The notes: generated from the sequence alone by a model not told the origin. 64,000 bases of DNA from JADLGH01 sp964586675 (GCA_964586675.1 CAZPHQ010000003.1:146632-210631); one strand, 5' to 3'; counted from the stretch's first letter, positions 33,001-41,923 are shown. Made by a program: numbers and translations.

Positions 33001-34667
33001 TTCCTTTCGGGCCCTATGGTGACCTCTGTAGCCGTGATGAGCTCTTCCCTTATAGCGTCGATAGGCGGGTTCGTGACCTGCGCGAAGAGCTGCTTGAAGT
33101 ATTCGTAAAGGAGCCTCGGCTTTTCCGAGAGGACTGCTACGGGCGTGTCCTTCCCCATAGAGCCCACGGGCTCGGCGGCGTTTGCCGCCATCGGGGCGAG
33201 GATCACCCTCAGCTCTTCGAACGTGTAACCGAAAACCTTTTGCCTCTGGAGTATATCTTCGTGAGACGACCCTTCCTTGCCGTGCTCGCCGTTTGAGTCC
33301 GGAAGGTCGGAGAGGTTGACGAGGTTATCGTCGAGCCACTTCCTGTAGGGCTTTTCGCTGGCAAGCTTGCCTTTTATCTCGTCGTCCTCGACGATGCGCC
33401 CTTCGACGGTGTCGATGAGGAACATCTTCCCCGGCTGGAGCCTTCCCTTGTGGAGTATACGATCCGCCGGGACTTCGAGAACGCCGACTTCGGAGCCCAT
33501 TATTACGACGTCGTCCTTCGTGACGTAGTAGCGGGAGGGCCTGAGGCCGTTCCTGTCGAGAACCGCGCCGACCTTGAAGCCGTCTGTGAATGCTATGGAA
33601 GCGGGGCCGTCCCACGGCTCCATGAGGCAGCTGTGGTATTCGTAAAATGCCTTTTTGTCCTCGCTCATAGTCTCGTGATTGGACCACGGCTCGGGGATCA
33701 TCATCATGACGGCGTGCTCTATCGGGCGGCCGGCGAGCGTCAGGAATTCGACGCAGTTGTCGAAGTTGGCCGAGTCGCTGCCGTCGGGCTGTATTATCGG
33801 AAATATCCTTTCAAGCTCGGGGCCGAAGAGGTTCGTTTCAAGCACGGCCTCCCGGGCGTGCATCCAGTTGATGTTTCCCCTGAGCGTGTTTATTTCGCCG
33901 TTGTGAATTATATAGCGGTAGGGATGCGACCTGTCCCAGCTGGGGAACGTGTTGGTGCTGAAGCGCGAGTGAACGAGCGCTATGGCGGATTCCATGTCGG
34001 GGTCGCTGAGGTCGGGATAGTAAAGCTCGACCTGCCAGGTCGTGAGCATTCCCTTATATACGAGGGTTTTATGGGAGAGGCTCGGAATGTAGAAGTATTC
34101 CCCTCCCTGCATCCCGGAGAATCTTATCTCGTTCTCCGCCCTCTTTCTGATGAGGTAGAGCTTCCTCTCGTAGGCCATGCCGCCTGAGAGCTCCGGGCTC
34201 CGGGATACGAAAAACTGCATTACCCTGGGCTCGCCTTTACGGGCTGTCTCACCAAGGGAGGAGTTATCCGTCGGCACTTCGCGCCAGCCGAGGACTTCGA
34301 GCCCCTCTTCCTTTATTATCCTTTCCAAAAACGAGATGGCTTCGGCCCTGTCGGCCGCGTCCTGCGGGAGGAAGACTATGCCGGCCGCATAGCGGCCTTC
34401 GGCCGGAAGCTCTATGCCGGATTCCCCGCAGACCTTCTCGAGGAACTTGTGGGGCATCTGCATGAGTATGCCCGCGCCGTCGCCGGTATTTGTTTCGCAA
34501 CCGCACGCTCCCCTGTGCTGTAGGTTCCTCAGCACTGTCAAAGCGTCGGCAACTATGCCGTGCGATTTTTTTCCCTTGATGTTTACAACGAATCCTATAC
34601 CGCACGAATCGTGTTCAAATTGAGGGTCGTACAAACCCTGCTTTTTCGGGTAGCCAAAGGGCTTCAT
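30063..34667 (-). CDS. gltB: glutamate synthase large subunit
   Basis: GltB converts glutamine and 2-oxoglutarate to two glutamates. The 1534-residue protein has a class II amidotransferase domain, a central domain, an FMN-binding synthase domain and a C-terminal glutamate synthase beta-helix. A 21-residue propeptide precedes the catalytic Cys22 (HDSCGIGF). The 3Fe-4S cysteines are in CIMMRVCHLDTCPVG. I placed the start at the ATG at 34667, seven bases after GGAAGG. A TTG at 34700 would lengthen the propeptide. With glnA in the same window the whole GS-GOGAT cycle is present, though the genes are 26 kb apart. Confidence 0.97.
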   Translation of the reverse strand: MKPFGYPKKQGLYDPQFEHDSCGIGFVVNIKGKKSHGIVADALTVLRNLQHRGACGCETNTGDGAGILMQMPHKFLEKVCGESGIELPAEGRYAAGIVFLPQDAADRAEAISFLERIIKEEGLEVLGWREVPTDNSSLGETARKGEPRVMQFFVSRSPELSGGMAYERKLYLIRKRAENEIRFSGMQGGEYFYIPSLSHKTLVYKGMLTTWQVELYYPDLSDPDMESAIALVHSRFSTNTFPSWDRSHPYRYIIHNGEINTLRGNINWMHAREAVLETNLFGPELERIFPIIQPDGSDSANFDNCVEFLTLAGRPIEHAVMMMIPEPWSNHETMSEDKKAFYEYHSCLMEPWDGPASIAFTDGFKVGAVLDRNGLRPSRYYVTKDDVVIMGSEVGVLEVPADRILHKGRLQPGKMFLIDTVEGRIVEDDEIKGKLASEKPYRKWLDDNLVNLSDLPDSNGEHGKEGSSHEDILQRQKVFGYTFEELRVILAPMAANAAEPVGSMGKDTPVAVLSEKPRLLYEYFKQLFAQVTNPPIDAIREELITATEVTIGPERNILDPQPESCRMIKLDSPILSNEQLERIRALDNHDFKSVTLPMLFPVAEGSDGLEDALKELFTKADDAIEDGANLLILSDRGFDENNAPIPALLAASGLHHHLIRNGNRLKVALIIESGEPREVHHIALLVGYGVSAINPYLAYETLGDMVEEGLLKNIDKKTAVKNYIKSLVKGIVKTMSKIGISAVQSYHGAQIFEAIGLNHEFVDKYFTWTPTRIKGAGIEIITKEIIMRHQSAYPERGTHPLTLDAGGMYQWRSGGEHHAFNPKTVHMLQNACRSGSYETFKRFSTLVDDQSKELHTLRGLLELKFESDPIPLDEVESVESICRRFKTGAMSYGAISQEAHESLAIAMNRIGGKSNTGEGGEDPSRNIPEANGDLKRSAIKQVASGRFGVTSEYLVNSDEIQIKIAQGAKPGEGGQLPGKKVYPWIAKVRLSTPGVGLISPPPHHDIYSIEDLAELIHDLKNSNRRARINVKLVSEVGVGTIAAGVAKGHADVILVSGYDGGTGASPQSSIQHAGLPWELGLAETHQTLLVNNLRSRVVLETDGQMKTGRDVIIAALLGAEEFGFATAPLIVLGCIMMRVCHLDTCPVGVATQNPELRKKFIGDPGHVVNFMRFIAEEVREIMAQLGFRTINEMVGRTDKLEMRKVIDHWKARGIDLSDILYEPDVPLDWGRYNQMQQDHGLEAALDVTMLLDICKPTLEKGEHIEAILPIKNVNRTVGTILGSELTRKYGSDGLPEDTVRLHFMGSAGQSFGAFAPRSMTMILEGDSNDYIGKGLSGGKIIVYPPKGSTFKAEDNVITGNVAFYGATGGEAYIRGRAGERFCVRNSGVHTVVEGVGDHACEYMTGGRVLVIGPTGRNFAAGMSGGMAYVLDEQGDFAVHCNKEMVALETPDEENLEEIRSMIKRHVEYTHSEKGRDILARWAAMSEKFVKVMPKDYKRMLEALKKVQQAGLSGDEALMAAFEENKNDLARVSGN

Positions 34668-34757
34668 AGTAATACCTTCCTGAGGTCCCAGTTTTCTCAA
34701 AAAACTAAATTAATTCGAAGGATTGACCCGCGGTATAAGCCGATTAACCCAAAATTA

Positions 34758-34785
34758 AGATTAGATGAAAACAGGCACAAGTCAA
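34758..34785 (-). promoter_or_regulatory. promoter of gltB-gltD
   Basis: On the minus strand TTGACT (34785-34780) and TAATCT (34763-34758) are 16 bases apart. The same -10 hexamer and spacing occur at the bioB promoter. The predicted start is near 34751, giving a leader of about 85 bases. Confidence 0.5.
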
Positions 34786-34863
34786 CACGGGAAAAACTTT
34801 CGAGAACCCCGGAGTTTATTATATCATAAAACGGGGTTAAGCGCGAAGACCGGCGGAGATTTT

Positions 34864-36606
34864 CTATTCCCTGTAGAGATTCGTTATCGGAAAACGGCGG
34901 TCCTTTCCGAACGCTCTTGCGGTTATCTTGATTCCGGGCGGCGCCTGGCGGCGCTTGTATTCGTTCCGGTCGACCATCTTAACAACATCCTTCACCGTGC
35001 GCGCCTCGAATCCCAGGGCCACTATCTCGCCGATGCTGAGGTCGTCTTCGACGTAGGCCTTGAGGATAGGGTCGAGGATGTCGTAGGGCGGAAGGGAGTC
35101 CGTGTCGAGCTGGCCCGGACGAAGCTCGGCCGAGGGAGGCTTAGTCAGAATGGCCTCCGGGATTACAGACGCGCCCCTCCATTCGTTGTAGTACTCGGAG
35201 AGCCTGTAAACGAGTGTCTTGGGAACGTCCTTTATGACTGCGAAGCCGCCGGCCATGTCGCCGTACAGCGTGCAGTAGCCGACGCTCATCTCGCTCTTGT
35301 TGCCTGTCGTGAGGACGAGCCAGCCGAACTTGTTGGAAAGGGCCATCAGGATGTTGCCCCTTATCCTCGCCTGGAGATTTTCTTCCGTCATATCCGCCCT
35401 GTGGCCGGAAAAAACGCCGGACATCATTTCGTTAAAGGCCGAGAACGCTCTTTCGATGGGTATCTCCAGAAGCTCCATGCCGATGTTCCGCGCGAGCTCT
35501 TCGGAATCGGTTACGCTCCCGGGGGAGCTGTAGCGGGACGGCATCGTGACGCCGGTCACGTTTTCTTTTCCCAGCGCCTCCGAAGCGACGGCGGCGACGA
35601 GGGCGGAGTCGATGCCGCCGCTCATGCCTATGACCGCTTTCGTGAAGCCGTTCTTCCTCACATAATCCCTCGTGCCGAGTACGAGCGCCTTGAAGACCTC
35701 TTCAGGGGCGGGGAGGAAATCGTTTATGGTCTGAACGATCCCGGGCTTCGGCGCCTTTTTGGATTTCACGCCGGGTATGTCTATGAGCTCCGCTTCCTCG
35801 GAGTGAGCCATGAGCGCGAGCTGCTCTTTTCTTCTTCGCGGGTCGTGTATGCGCGACCTGAAGACGCGCGACGCGTTTATGTCGGCGATTACGAAGTCTT
35901 CCTCGAAACCCTTTCCGCGCGCGAGTATCTCTCCACGCTCACCTATGACGACGCTGTGTCCGTCGAATATCAGCTCGTCCTGCCCGCCCACTATATTGCA
36001 GTAGGCTACGACGACGGAATAGTCCTTAGCGCGCGTGACGAGCATCTGCTCCCTCGCCCTGACCTTCGACATATGATACGGCGAGGAGGAGATATTGATT
36101 ATGAGCTGGGCGCCGCCGAGTACGGACTGCCTTCTCGTCGGGTCGCCCGGGTACCAGATGTCTTCGCATATGTTGACGCCGAATATGACCCCGCCGAGCC
36201 TGTATACCGGCACCCTCGTTCCCGACTGGAAGTAGCGGTTCTCGTCGAATACGCCGTAGTTCGGGAGATAGTGTTTCCTGTATATGTCGACGAGCTTCCC
36301 GTCGTGTAGTATCGCGGCGGCGTTGTAGATGTCGCCGTCCCTGTCGGCGAAGCCGAGGACGACGGTTATTCCGCCCGTCGCCTTTCTGACCTCGTCGACG
36401 GCTTTCCGGTTATCGCTTATGAAGCTCGGCTTTAAAAGGAGGTCTTCGGGCGGGTAGCCGGTTACGGCGAGCTCGGGGAAGCAGAGTATATCCACGCCCA
36501 GGGCCCTCGCGGACTCGATCTGCGTAACGATTTTATCGACGTTCCCGCCTATATTACCCACGCTCAGATTTATCTGGGTAAGCCCTATTCTTAGAGTGTC
36601 GGTCAC
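34864..36606 (-). CDS. nadE: glutamine-dependent NAD synthetase
   Basis: This enzyme amidates deamido-NAD to NAD, taking ammonia from glutamine. The 580-residue protein has two domains. The nitrilase-like glutaminase (about 1-265) carries the triad Glu45, Lys111 and Cys147. The ATP-pyrophosphatase synthetase domain has GMSGGIDSALVAAVASEALG. The ATG at 36606 gives the usual start TLRIGLTQINLSVGNI. It lies upstream of gltB on the same strand with a spacer of about 195 bases that contains its own promoter. Confidence 0.96.
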   Translation of the reverse strand: MTDTLRIGLTQINLSVGNIGGNVDKIVTQIESARALGVDILCFPELAVTGYPPEDLLLKPSFISDNRKAVDEVRKATGGITVVLGFADRDGDIYNAAAILHDGKLVDIYRKHYLPNYGVFDENRYFQSGTRVPVYRLGGVIFGVNICEDIWYPGDPTRRQSVLGGAQLIINISSSPYHMSKVRAREQMLVTRAKDYSVVVAYCNIVGGQDELIFDGHSVVIGERGEILARGKGFEEDFVIADINASRVFRSRIHDPRRRKEQLALMAHSEEAELIDIPGVKSKKAPKPGIVQTINDFLPAPEEVFKALVLGTRDYVRKNGFTKAVIGMSGGIDSALVAAVASEALGKENVTGVTMPSRYSSPGSVTDSEELARNIGMELLEIPIERAFSAFNEMMSGVFSGHRADMTEENLQARIRGNILMALSNKFGWLVLTTGNKSEMSVGYCTLYGDMAGGFAVIKDVPKTLVYRLSEYYNEWRGASVIPEAILTKPPSAELRPGQLDTDSLPPYDILDPILKAYVEDDLSIGEIVALGFEARTVKDVVKMVDRNEYKRRQAPPGIKITARAFGKDRRFPITNLYRE

Positions 36607-36734
36607 AGCTGTCGGCCCCGTAAAATCATAATACCAAGGTGATTGTAATTATTACAGTATTTTAACGCAACTAGTGCATATGGGGAAACCCGGGCTGAAA
36701 AGACCGGGCCGGAGGCGGAAAATAATGAGCTGGA

Positions 36735-37367
36735 TCAGGCGAGCGCGACCGCGATATGTACTATATTCGCGAGGAAATGAAAGATTATGCTCGCCCACAG
36801 GGTTCCGGTGACGAGATAAAGATACCCCATTACGAGCGACGGGAAGAAGGTGAGTATGGCCTGGGCGCAGGCGGCGGCGCTGTGGTCGCCCCCGATGCAG
36901 AGGGTTATGAAATGACCGACGGTGAAAAGGGCACTTACGATCACCACGCTTTTCACTGTGTTCCCAAACCTGTGCTGGAGATATCCCCGGAAAAAGACCT
37001 CCTCGGGGAGGGCGACGAGGAGGAGCTGCGTCAGTATGAACGAATACGAGAGCCTGTGCACTACGATCGACTGCCCGGAATAGAGGCCGTAGCCCCAGAC
37101 GACTGCCAGGTACGCCGCCAGAAGCAGGGCGGAAACGATGAGCCCGAGAAATATTCCCCTCGGGTGCCATTTGAGGTCGCCCGTATCGTGTTTCAGCAAA
37201 AACGGCACGGCGAGCATTATGAGCGCCGATACGGATACGACCCATGGCCACGGCAGAAATAATTTCATTAAGAGTATGGACGCTACGACGAGGGCGTAGA
37301 CGGCGAGCGGGACGGCGTATACGGGTATGCTGCGACTTTTCATATCGGTAAGGGCGTAAAAATACAT
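36735..37367 (-). CDS. CPBP-family intramembrane protease
   Basis: This 210-residue membrane protein of about seven helices belongs to the CPBP (CAAX protease and bacteriocin-processing) group. The Glu-Glu pair at 122-123 with Arg127 (PEEVFFRGYLQHRF), His152 (VGHFITL) and His197 with Asn201 (FHFLANIVHI) reproduce the catalytic pattern. It begins 16 bases after the stop of the GT-C protein upstream, so it may be co-transcribed with glycosylation genes. Its substrate is unknown. Confidence 0.85.
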   Translation of the reverse strand: MYFYALTDMKSRSIPVYAVPLAVYALVVASILLMKLFLPWPWVVSVSALIMLAVPFLLKHDTGDLKWHPRGIFLGLIVSALLLAAYLAVVWGYGLYSGQSIVVHRLSYSFILTQLLLVALPEEVFFRGYLQHRFGNTVKSVVIVSALFTVGHFITLCIGGDHSAAACAQAILTFFPSLVMGYLYLVTGTLWASIIFHFLANIVHIAVALA

Positions 37368-37383
37368 AACCTGCTTGAGAGGG

Positions 37384-38676
37384 TCAATACAGCTTATACC
37401 AGCCGATCTTGTTTATGAGGACAACGCCCCAGAGATTGACCAGGACGCTCAGAATTATTAGAAGCTTGTGGTACCACCTGAGCCTGCCGCCCATGCCGAG
37501 AAATGCGAGAATGAGCAGGAACGGGTAGAAATCGAGGGCGTACCTGTAGCCGAACTGGGTCCATCCCGTGCCGCTCTTTATGAATATGAGAAGCGCTGTC
37601 GGGATTATCGCCGCCCAGCAGGCGAGCGCAAGCCTGCTCCTTAGCCCGGCTAAGGGAACAAGAAGAAACGCCGGGGTCGTTATGAGGACGGAAAGGCTGG
37701 TCATGGAAGGGTAGACGTAGGGCCACCTGTTAATAAATTGAGGAGGTTCCAGAAGAAAGGAATAGAGATGGTATTTGATGTATGAGATGCTGAAGAGGCC
37801 CTCGTCGAACCAGGGTGACACGCGCTCCTTCGCGGCCGATATGGTATGGAGACTGTAGGCGACATCGAATGGCGAGCCGAACCTTATATAGTTGTAGAGG
37901 AAGTTGAGAAGAACGAAAATACCCGCCCCGACCGAAAAAAGGACCACGGGTTTCAGCCTCTCGGTCAGCACCCCGCGAAGGGGCGACGCGACGCCTTTAT
38001 CGCTGCGCCCGAAAAACATGACTGCAAAGAACGGGAAGTTCAGTATCGTCGTCAGCCTCGAAAGATAAGAAGCGCCGAGGCATATGCCCGCCGCGATTGG
38101 CCTCTGCTTCGCCGACGCTACGGTGAAGTACACGGCCAGCATCAGAAAGAAGAAGGACGTTATATGGGCGAGATACCACACAGATCCCACGGAGGCCGTG
38201 TACCAGTGGATGGTCCCGAAACCGAAAAGTATGGCCATCCATACGGGAATCTCCCTGTCGTCAGTGAGCCTTCTGAATGTGAGATAAACGAGGGAGACGT
38301 TGATCCCGCCCATGAGAAACGACAGCAGGAGCTGGTTTGTCGATATGCCTGTGAGGGCGACGAACGGTACGAGAAGAACGGCCGGCATAGGGGGGTATAT
38401 GACATACCACTTGCCGCCGCTCCGGACGAGCTCCTCGAAGTAAGAAGGGGCGCCTTCGATGTTCAGCCTTCCCTTAAGAATTGCATCGGCCAGATATTCG
38501 AAGTAATTGAATGGGTTTACAACTTCCGGCCGGCTGAAGTAGTAAGTGAGCGAGCCTGTCAGGAACAATACAAAGGCTGTCAGGGCAGGGGAGAGGGCGT
38601 CTGAGCTTTCGGCCGCTTTCCGATTCTCGCCGGTAATATGAGTATCGCGTCGGTCTTCCATTTCCGGACCCCGCAT
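37384..38676 (-). CDS. GT-C type membrane glycosyltransferase-like protein, paralogue A
   Basis: The 430-residue product has about 11-12 membrane helices. It is clearly homologous to the protein at 40712-41923: both share an N-terminal segment near YFEYLADAILKGRL, then STNQ, FGFGTIHW, and LGASYLSRLTTILNFPF. The layout fits a GT-C enzyme that uses a lipid-linked sugar. I see no exact match to the PMT DE motif, so the catalytic acid cannot be assigned. The repeated Trp/Tyr-rich C-terminus (TGWTQFGYRYALDFYPF) is also shared. The acceptor is unknown. Confidence 0.75.
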   Translation of the reverse strand: MRGPEMEDRRDTHITGENRKAAESSDALSPALTAFVLFLTGSLTYYFSRPEVVNPFNYFEYLADAILKGRLNIEGAPSYFEELVRSGGKWYVIYPPMPAVLLVPFVALTGISTNQLLLSFLMGGINVSLVYLTFRRLTDDREIPVWMAILFGFGTIHWYTASVGSVWYLAHITSFFFLMLAVYFTVASAKQRPIAAGICLGASYLSRLTTILNFPFFAVMFFGRSDKGVASPLRGVLTERLKPVVLFSVGAGIFVLLNFLYNYIRFGSPFDVAYSLHTISAAKERVSPWFDEGLFSISYIKYHLYSFLLEPPQFINRWPYVYPSMTSLSVLITTPAFLLVPLAGLRSRLALACWAAIIPTALLIFIKSGTGWTQFGYRYALDFYPFLLILAFLGMGGRLRWYHKLLIILSVLVNLWGVVLINKIGWYKLY

Positions 38677-38759
38677 AATCTATACCCGATGTTTATAAAA
38701 CTACTCACATGTCATCAAAAACACTATAGAATACCGGATACGGGTGGTAATATAAAAAA

Positions 38760-39860
38760 GTGAAAAATAAAAGCCCCTTCCTGGATATAAGCCTCGTTAT
38801 CATATCTTCGATTGCGGCAACATTTTTCTTTTCATTTATCGCGTTCGTGATTATCGAAAACCAGTACCCGGCGTTCCTCAAGCTCTGGTACACCTGGGAC
38901 TCTCACCACTACATAAATATCGCCAAGGACTGGTATACGAGCTCGACCTTACGCGAGAGAAATCTTCTGATAGTATTTTTCCCCCTCTATCCTCTGCTCA
39001 TCAAAGCCGCTTCCTTTTTCTTCGGGAGCTACTTATTGTCGGGCTTGATCGTATCGAACCTGGCCTTTGCCGGGGCCGCCATATACATATACAAGCTCGC
39101 AAAACTCGATTACGACGAGGATGACGCCTGGAGGGCGCTCATATACCTGGCCGTCTTTCCGACTGCATATTTTCTCCACGCCATATACACGGAAAGTCTT
39201 TTCCTCTTCCTGACGATAGCGAGCTTTTATTACGCGAGGAGAGGGAACTGGGCGCTTTCCGGCGCGTTCGGGCTGCTGGCTTCCGCGACGAGGATAACCG
39301 GAATAGTTCTCATACCGGCTCTTATAGTCGAGTACCTGGCGCAGAAGAATTACAAGCTGAGAGAAATCAGAAAGGACGTTCTCTGGATAGGGCTTACGGC
39401 CTTCGGGCTCCTTTTTTATCTCGGAATAAATTACGCCACGTTCGGGGATCCGTTCAAGTTCCTGGAGATACAGAAGGAGCACTGGGGGAAGAAGCTCGAC
39501 TGGCCATTCAACGGATTTTCACTGACCTATTACACGATGCAGTCGAGGGAGCCGGAGCATGCGCTCCTGACCGGCTGGTTCGAGATGTTCTTCGCCGCCC
39601 TCGGCTTTGCGCTGTCGATCTACGCGCTTCTCAAGGTGCGCGTTTCATACGGAGTATTCGCCTTGTTAAGCTGTGTCCTCATGACCTCGACCTGGTACTG
39701 GCAGAGCATTCCGAGGTATGTGCTCGTCATATTCCCGGTTTTCCTGTCGCTTTCCCTTCTCGGAAGGCAGCGGGCTGTCAATTTTATCATCGTTTTTTCC
39801 TCGGTTTTGCTCTATGCCATTCTCCTGCTTCAGCTCACAAGATTCAGGTGGGCGTTTTAG
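38760..39860 (+). CDS. PIG-V-like membrane mannosyltransferase
   Basis: The 366-residue product resembles the bacterial branch of the PIG-V family, which in eukaryotes adds the second mannose of GPI anchors. It has the first-loop motif YTWDSHHYINIAKDWY, where an Asp is thought to be catalytic, then FFPLYPLLIKA, FPTAYFLHAIYTESLF and ATRITGIVLIPAL. About ten helices are visible. The donor is probably polyprenyl-phosphate mannose, made by the GT2 enzyme encoded just downstream. The start is a GTG at 38760 after a weak GGTGGT. It is divergent from paralogue A. Confidence 0.82.
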   Translation: MKNKSPFLDISLVIISSIAATFFFSFIAFVIIENQYPAFLKLWYTWDSHHYINIAKDWYTSSTLRERNLLIVFFPLYPLLIKAASFFFGSYLLSGLIVSNLAFAGAAIYIYKLAKLDYDEDDAWRALIYLAVFPTAYFLHAIYTESLFLFLTIASFYYARRGNWALSGAFGLLASATRITGIVLIPALIVEYLAQKNYKLREIRKDVLWIGLTAFGLLFYLGINYATFGDPFKFLEIQKEHWGKKLDWPFNGFSLTYYTMQSREPEHALLTGWFEMFFAALGFALSIYALLKVRVSYGVFALLSCVLMTSTWYWQSIPRYVLVIFPVFLSLSLLGRQRAVNFIIVFSSVLLYAILLLQLTRFRWAF

Positions 39861-39911
39861 CAGCCTCTGCCCGTGCCGCGGGGTTTTAAAAGAATCGGGA
39901 CACCGTTTAGA

Positions 39912-39942
39912 AGGAGGAAATTCAATGATATAATTTCCTCCT
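39912..39942. repeat. perfect 11-bp inverted repeat around the mannose synthase promoter
   Basis: AGGAGGAAATT at 39912-39922 and AATTTCCTCCT at 39932-39942 are complementary around the nine-base loop CAATGATAT. The loop and right arm contain the -10 element of the gene. In RNA the stem would hide the AGGAGG ribosome site and would place CCTCCT, an anti-ribosome-site sequence, five bases ahead of the ATG. Confidence 0.85.
39926..39934 (+). promoter_or_regulatory. extended -10 promoter of the mannose synthase gene
   Basis: TGATATAAT is TGn plus a perfect TATAAT. The predicted start is near 39941, only seven bases before the ATG at 39948, so the leader would be almost absent. Confidence 0.55.
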
Positions 39943-39947
39943 GACTA

Positions 39948-40643
39948 ATGAATATTACGCTCGTCATACCCACCTATAACGAGGCCGAAAATGTGCCTAT
40001 ACTCCTTGAAAACGTGTACAGGGTATTCCGCGAGCACGGGCTCGACGGGCATGTGACCATCGTCGACGACAATTCACCCGACGGCACGTGGAAAGTCGCG
40101 GAGGGGCTAAAAGCGAAATACGAGGGACTCAGGGTTATAAGGAGGATGAGCGAGAGGGGGCTTTCCTCCGCCGTCCTGGAAGGCTTTAGGAACTCGGAAA
40201 GCGCGATACTCGGGGTCATGGACGCGGACCTCAGCCACCCCGCGGAATCGATCCCTGAAATAGTGGCTCCGATAATCAGCGGAGACGCCGAAATCTCGGT
40301 GGGCAGCCGCTACGTCAGCGAAGGGGGGATAGAGGACTGGCCTGTCCGGAGAAAGATCTCCTCCAGGCTCGCGACACTGGCAGTGCGCGGGCTTACGAGC
40401 GTCAGGGACCCGATGTCGGGCTTCTTCTTCCTTAAAAGGGAAGTCATACAGGGTGTAAAGCTGAACCCGCTCGGGTTTAAAATCGCCTTGGAAATACTCG
40501 TAAGGGGTAAATACGATAAGGTCGTCGAGGTGCCTATCACGTTCCGCGACAGGCTTTACGGCGAGACCAAGCTCGGTAGCGGCGTTATAGCCGATTATCT
40601 TCTTCACGTTGTGAAGCTTTACGCTTACAAGACGTTCTCGTAA
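39948..40643 (+). CDS. polyprenyl-phosphate mannose synthase (GT2)
   Basis: This 231-residue soluble GT2 enzyme transfers mannose from GDP-mannose to a polyprenyl phosphate, as DPM1 does. The motifs are complete: IPTYNEAENV, VDDNSPDGTW, the DxD-type DADLSHP, SVGSRYVSEGGIEDW and RDPMSGFFFLKR. There is no membrane anchor. No ribosome site lies directly ahead of the ATG at 39948. Instead CCTCCTGACTA precedes it, and an AGGAGG further up is locked in an inverted repeat and would serve only a two-codon frame (ATG ATA TAA at 39924). It would supply the donor for the membrane transferases around it. Confidence 0.92.
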   Translation: MNITLVIPTYNEAENVPILLENVYRVFREHGLDGHVTIVDDNSPDGTWKVAEGLKAKYEGLRVIRRMSERGLSSAVLEGFRNSESAILGVMDADLSHPAESIPEIVAPIISGDAEISVGSRYVSEGGIEDWPVRRKISSRLATLAVRGLTSVRDPMSGFFFLKREVIQGVKLNPLGFKIALEILVRGKYDKVVEVPITFRDRLYGETKLGSGVIADYLLHVVKLYAYKTFS

Positions 40644-40711
40644 AATATCGGCGGCGGCCCGGAATATCAGGAACCCGGTCTCCGCATGCATCTTATGACC
40701 GGAATGAATTT

Positions 40712-41923
40712 ATGAAAACCGGAACAACCACCGACACTGCCAAAGGGGCGGCCCTTATATGCGCCGGGATATTCATCGCGACATTCGTCGTCTATTACCT
40801 CTTCCGGGAAGGCCCACCTACTCCGTATAACAACTTCGTCCGGCTTGCGGACGCGCTTCTCCATGGAAGACTTTATCTTTTAAACGACGTCTCGCACCTC
40901 GAGCTGGTGCCCTTCGACGGAAAGTATTACGTCGTCCCGCCCCCTGTGCCGGCGATACTCATCATGCCCGTCGTCGCGATATTCGGCCTCTCGACGAATC
41001 AGACCCTCATATCGATATTTTTCGGGAGCGTAAACGTCGCTCTTGCCTATCTTGTCGCGAGAGAGCTGACCGGAAAAATGAGCATCCGGCTCTGGGCAAC
41101 GGCAATGTTCGGCTTCGGGACGATTCACTGGTGGACGGCGTCGTCGGGCGGCGTCTGGATGTTCTCGCACGCCGTTTCGCTGACCTTTCTTTTCCTGGCC
41201 GTGCTCCTCACCTTGAGAAAGGCCCCGCCGCTGGCATCGGGCCTCGCCCTCGGGGCTTCTTACTGGACGCGGCTTCCCACGATACTTTCATTTCCCTTTT
41301 TCCTGATAATGTATGTGGACAGGTGGTACAGGCCTGCCGCGGGGAAAAGCCTTTTCGCGCGGATAAACTTCCTTCCATTAATATGGCTAGGCCTCGGGGC
41401 AGGAATTTTCGTTCTTCTTAATGCCGGTTATAACTACCTCAGGTTCGGCTCGCCGTTCGACCTTTCGTATTACCTCATACCCGGAATCCTGGACGAAGTA
41501 TGGTTTCAGAAGGGTATATTCGATGTTACCTACATTCCGAGGAATCTGAAAGTAATATTCGCCGGGCTCCCGAGGTTCATAGACGAATTCCCGTACATTA
41601 CGCCGTCGTGGCACGGGATGGCGATATGGATCACGACGCCGGCCTTTATCTACGCATTTTTTGCGGGGATGAGCAGGACGATGGCTGCGTGCTGGGCCTC
41701 GATAGCGCTCATAGCGTTCGTAAATTTCTGCCACGGCACCTGGGGCTTCACGCAGTTCGGCTACAGATTCGCTCTCGATTTCTACCCGTTCCTTTTCATG
41801 CTCACTGTCATAGGTATCGACGGCGAGATAAAATGGCACCACAAATTGCTCATACTACTCGGCATAGCCGTTAACCTGTGGGGCGTTCTCTGGATCAATA
41901 AATTCGGATGGGTCGGATATTAG
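40712..41923 (+). CDS. GT-C type membrane glycosyltransferase-like protein, paralogue B
   Basis: The 403-residue, 11-12 helix protein is a paralogue of the product of 37384-38676. Shared blocks include NNFVRLADALLHGRLYL, STNQTLISIFFGSVNVALAYL, MFGFGTIHWWTASSGGVW, LGASYWTRLPTILSFPFF and TQFGYRFALDFYPFLFML. It lies 68 bases after the mannose synthase gene and is probably co-transcribed with it. It is presumed to use a lipid-linked sugar. Catalytic residues are not assigned. It ends one base before the convergent GtrA gene. Confidence 0.75.
   Translation: MKTGTTTDTAKGAALICAGIFIATFVVYYLFREGPPTPYNNFVRLADALLHGRLYLLNDVSHLELVPFDGKYYVVPPPVPAILIMPVVAIFGLSTNQTLISIFFGSVNVALAYLVARELTGKMSIRLWATAMFGFGTIHWWTASSGGVWMFSHAVSLTFLFLAVLLTLRKAPPLASGLALGASYWTRLPTILSFPFFLIMYVDRWYRPAAGKSLFARINFLPLIWLGLGAGIFVLLNAGYNYLRFGSPFDLSYYLIPGILDEVWFQKGIFDVTYIPRNLKVIFAGLPRFIDEFPYITPSWHGMAIWITTPAFIYAFFAGMSRTMAACWASIALIAFVNFCHGTWGFTQFGYRFALDFYPFLFMLTVIGIDGEIKWHHKLLILLGIAVNLWGVLWINKFGWVGY

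Noticed and set aside
34809..34842. AACCCCG and CGGGGTT inverted repeat downstream of nadE as its terminator
   Set aside because: The loop is about 20 bases and no T-run follows on the minus strand, so the evidence is too weak to list.
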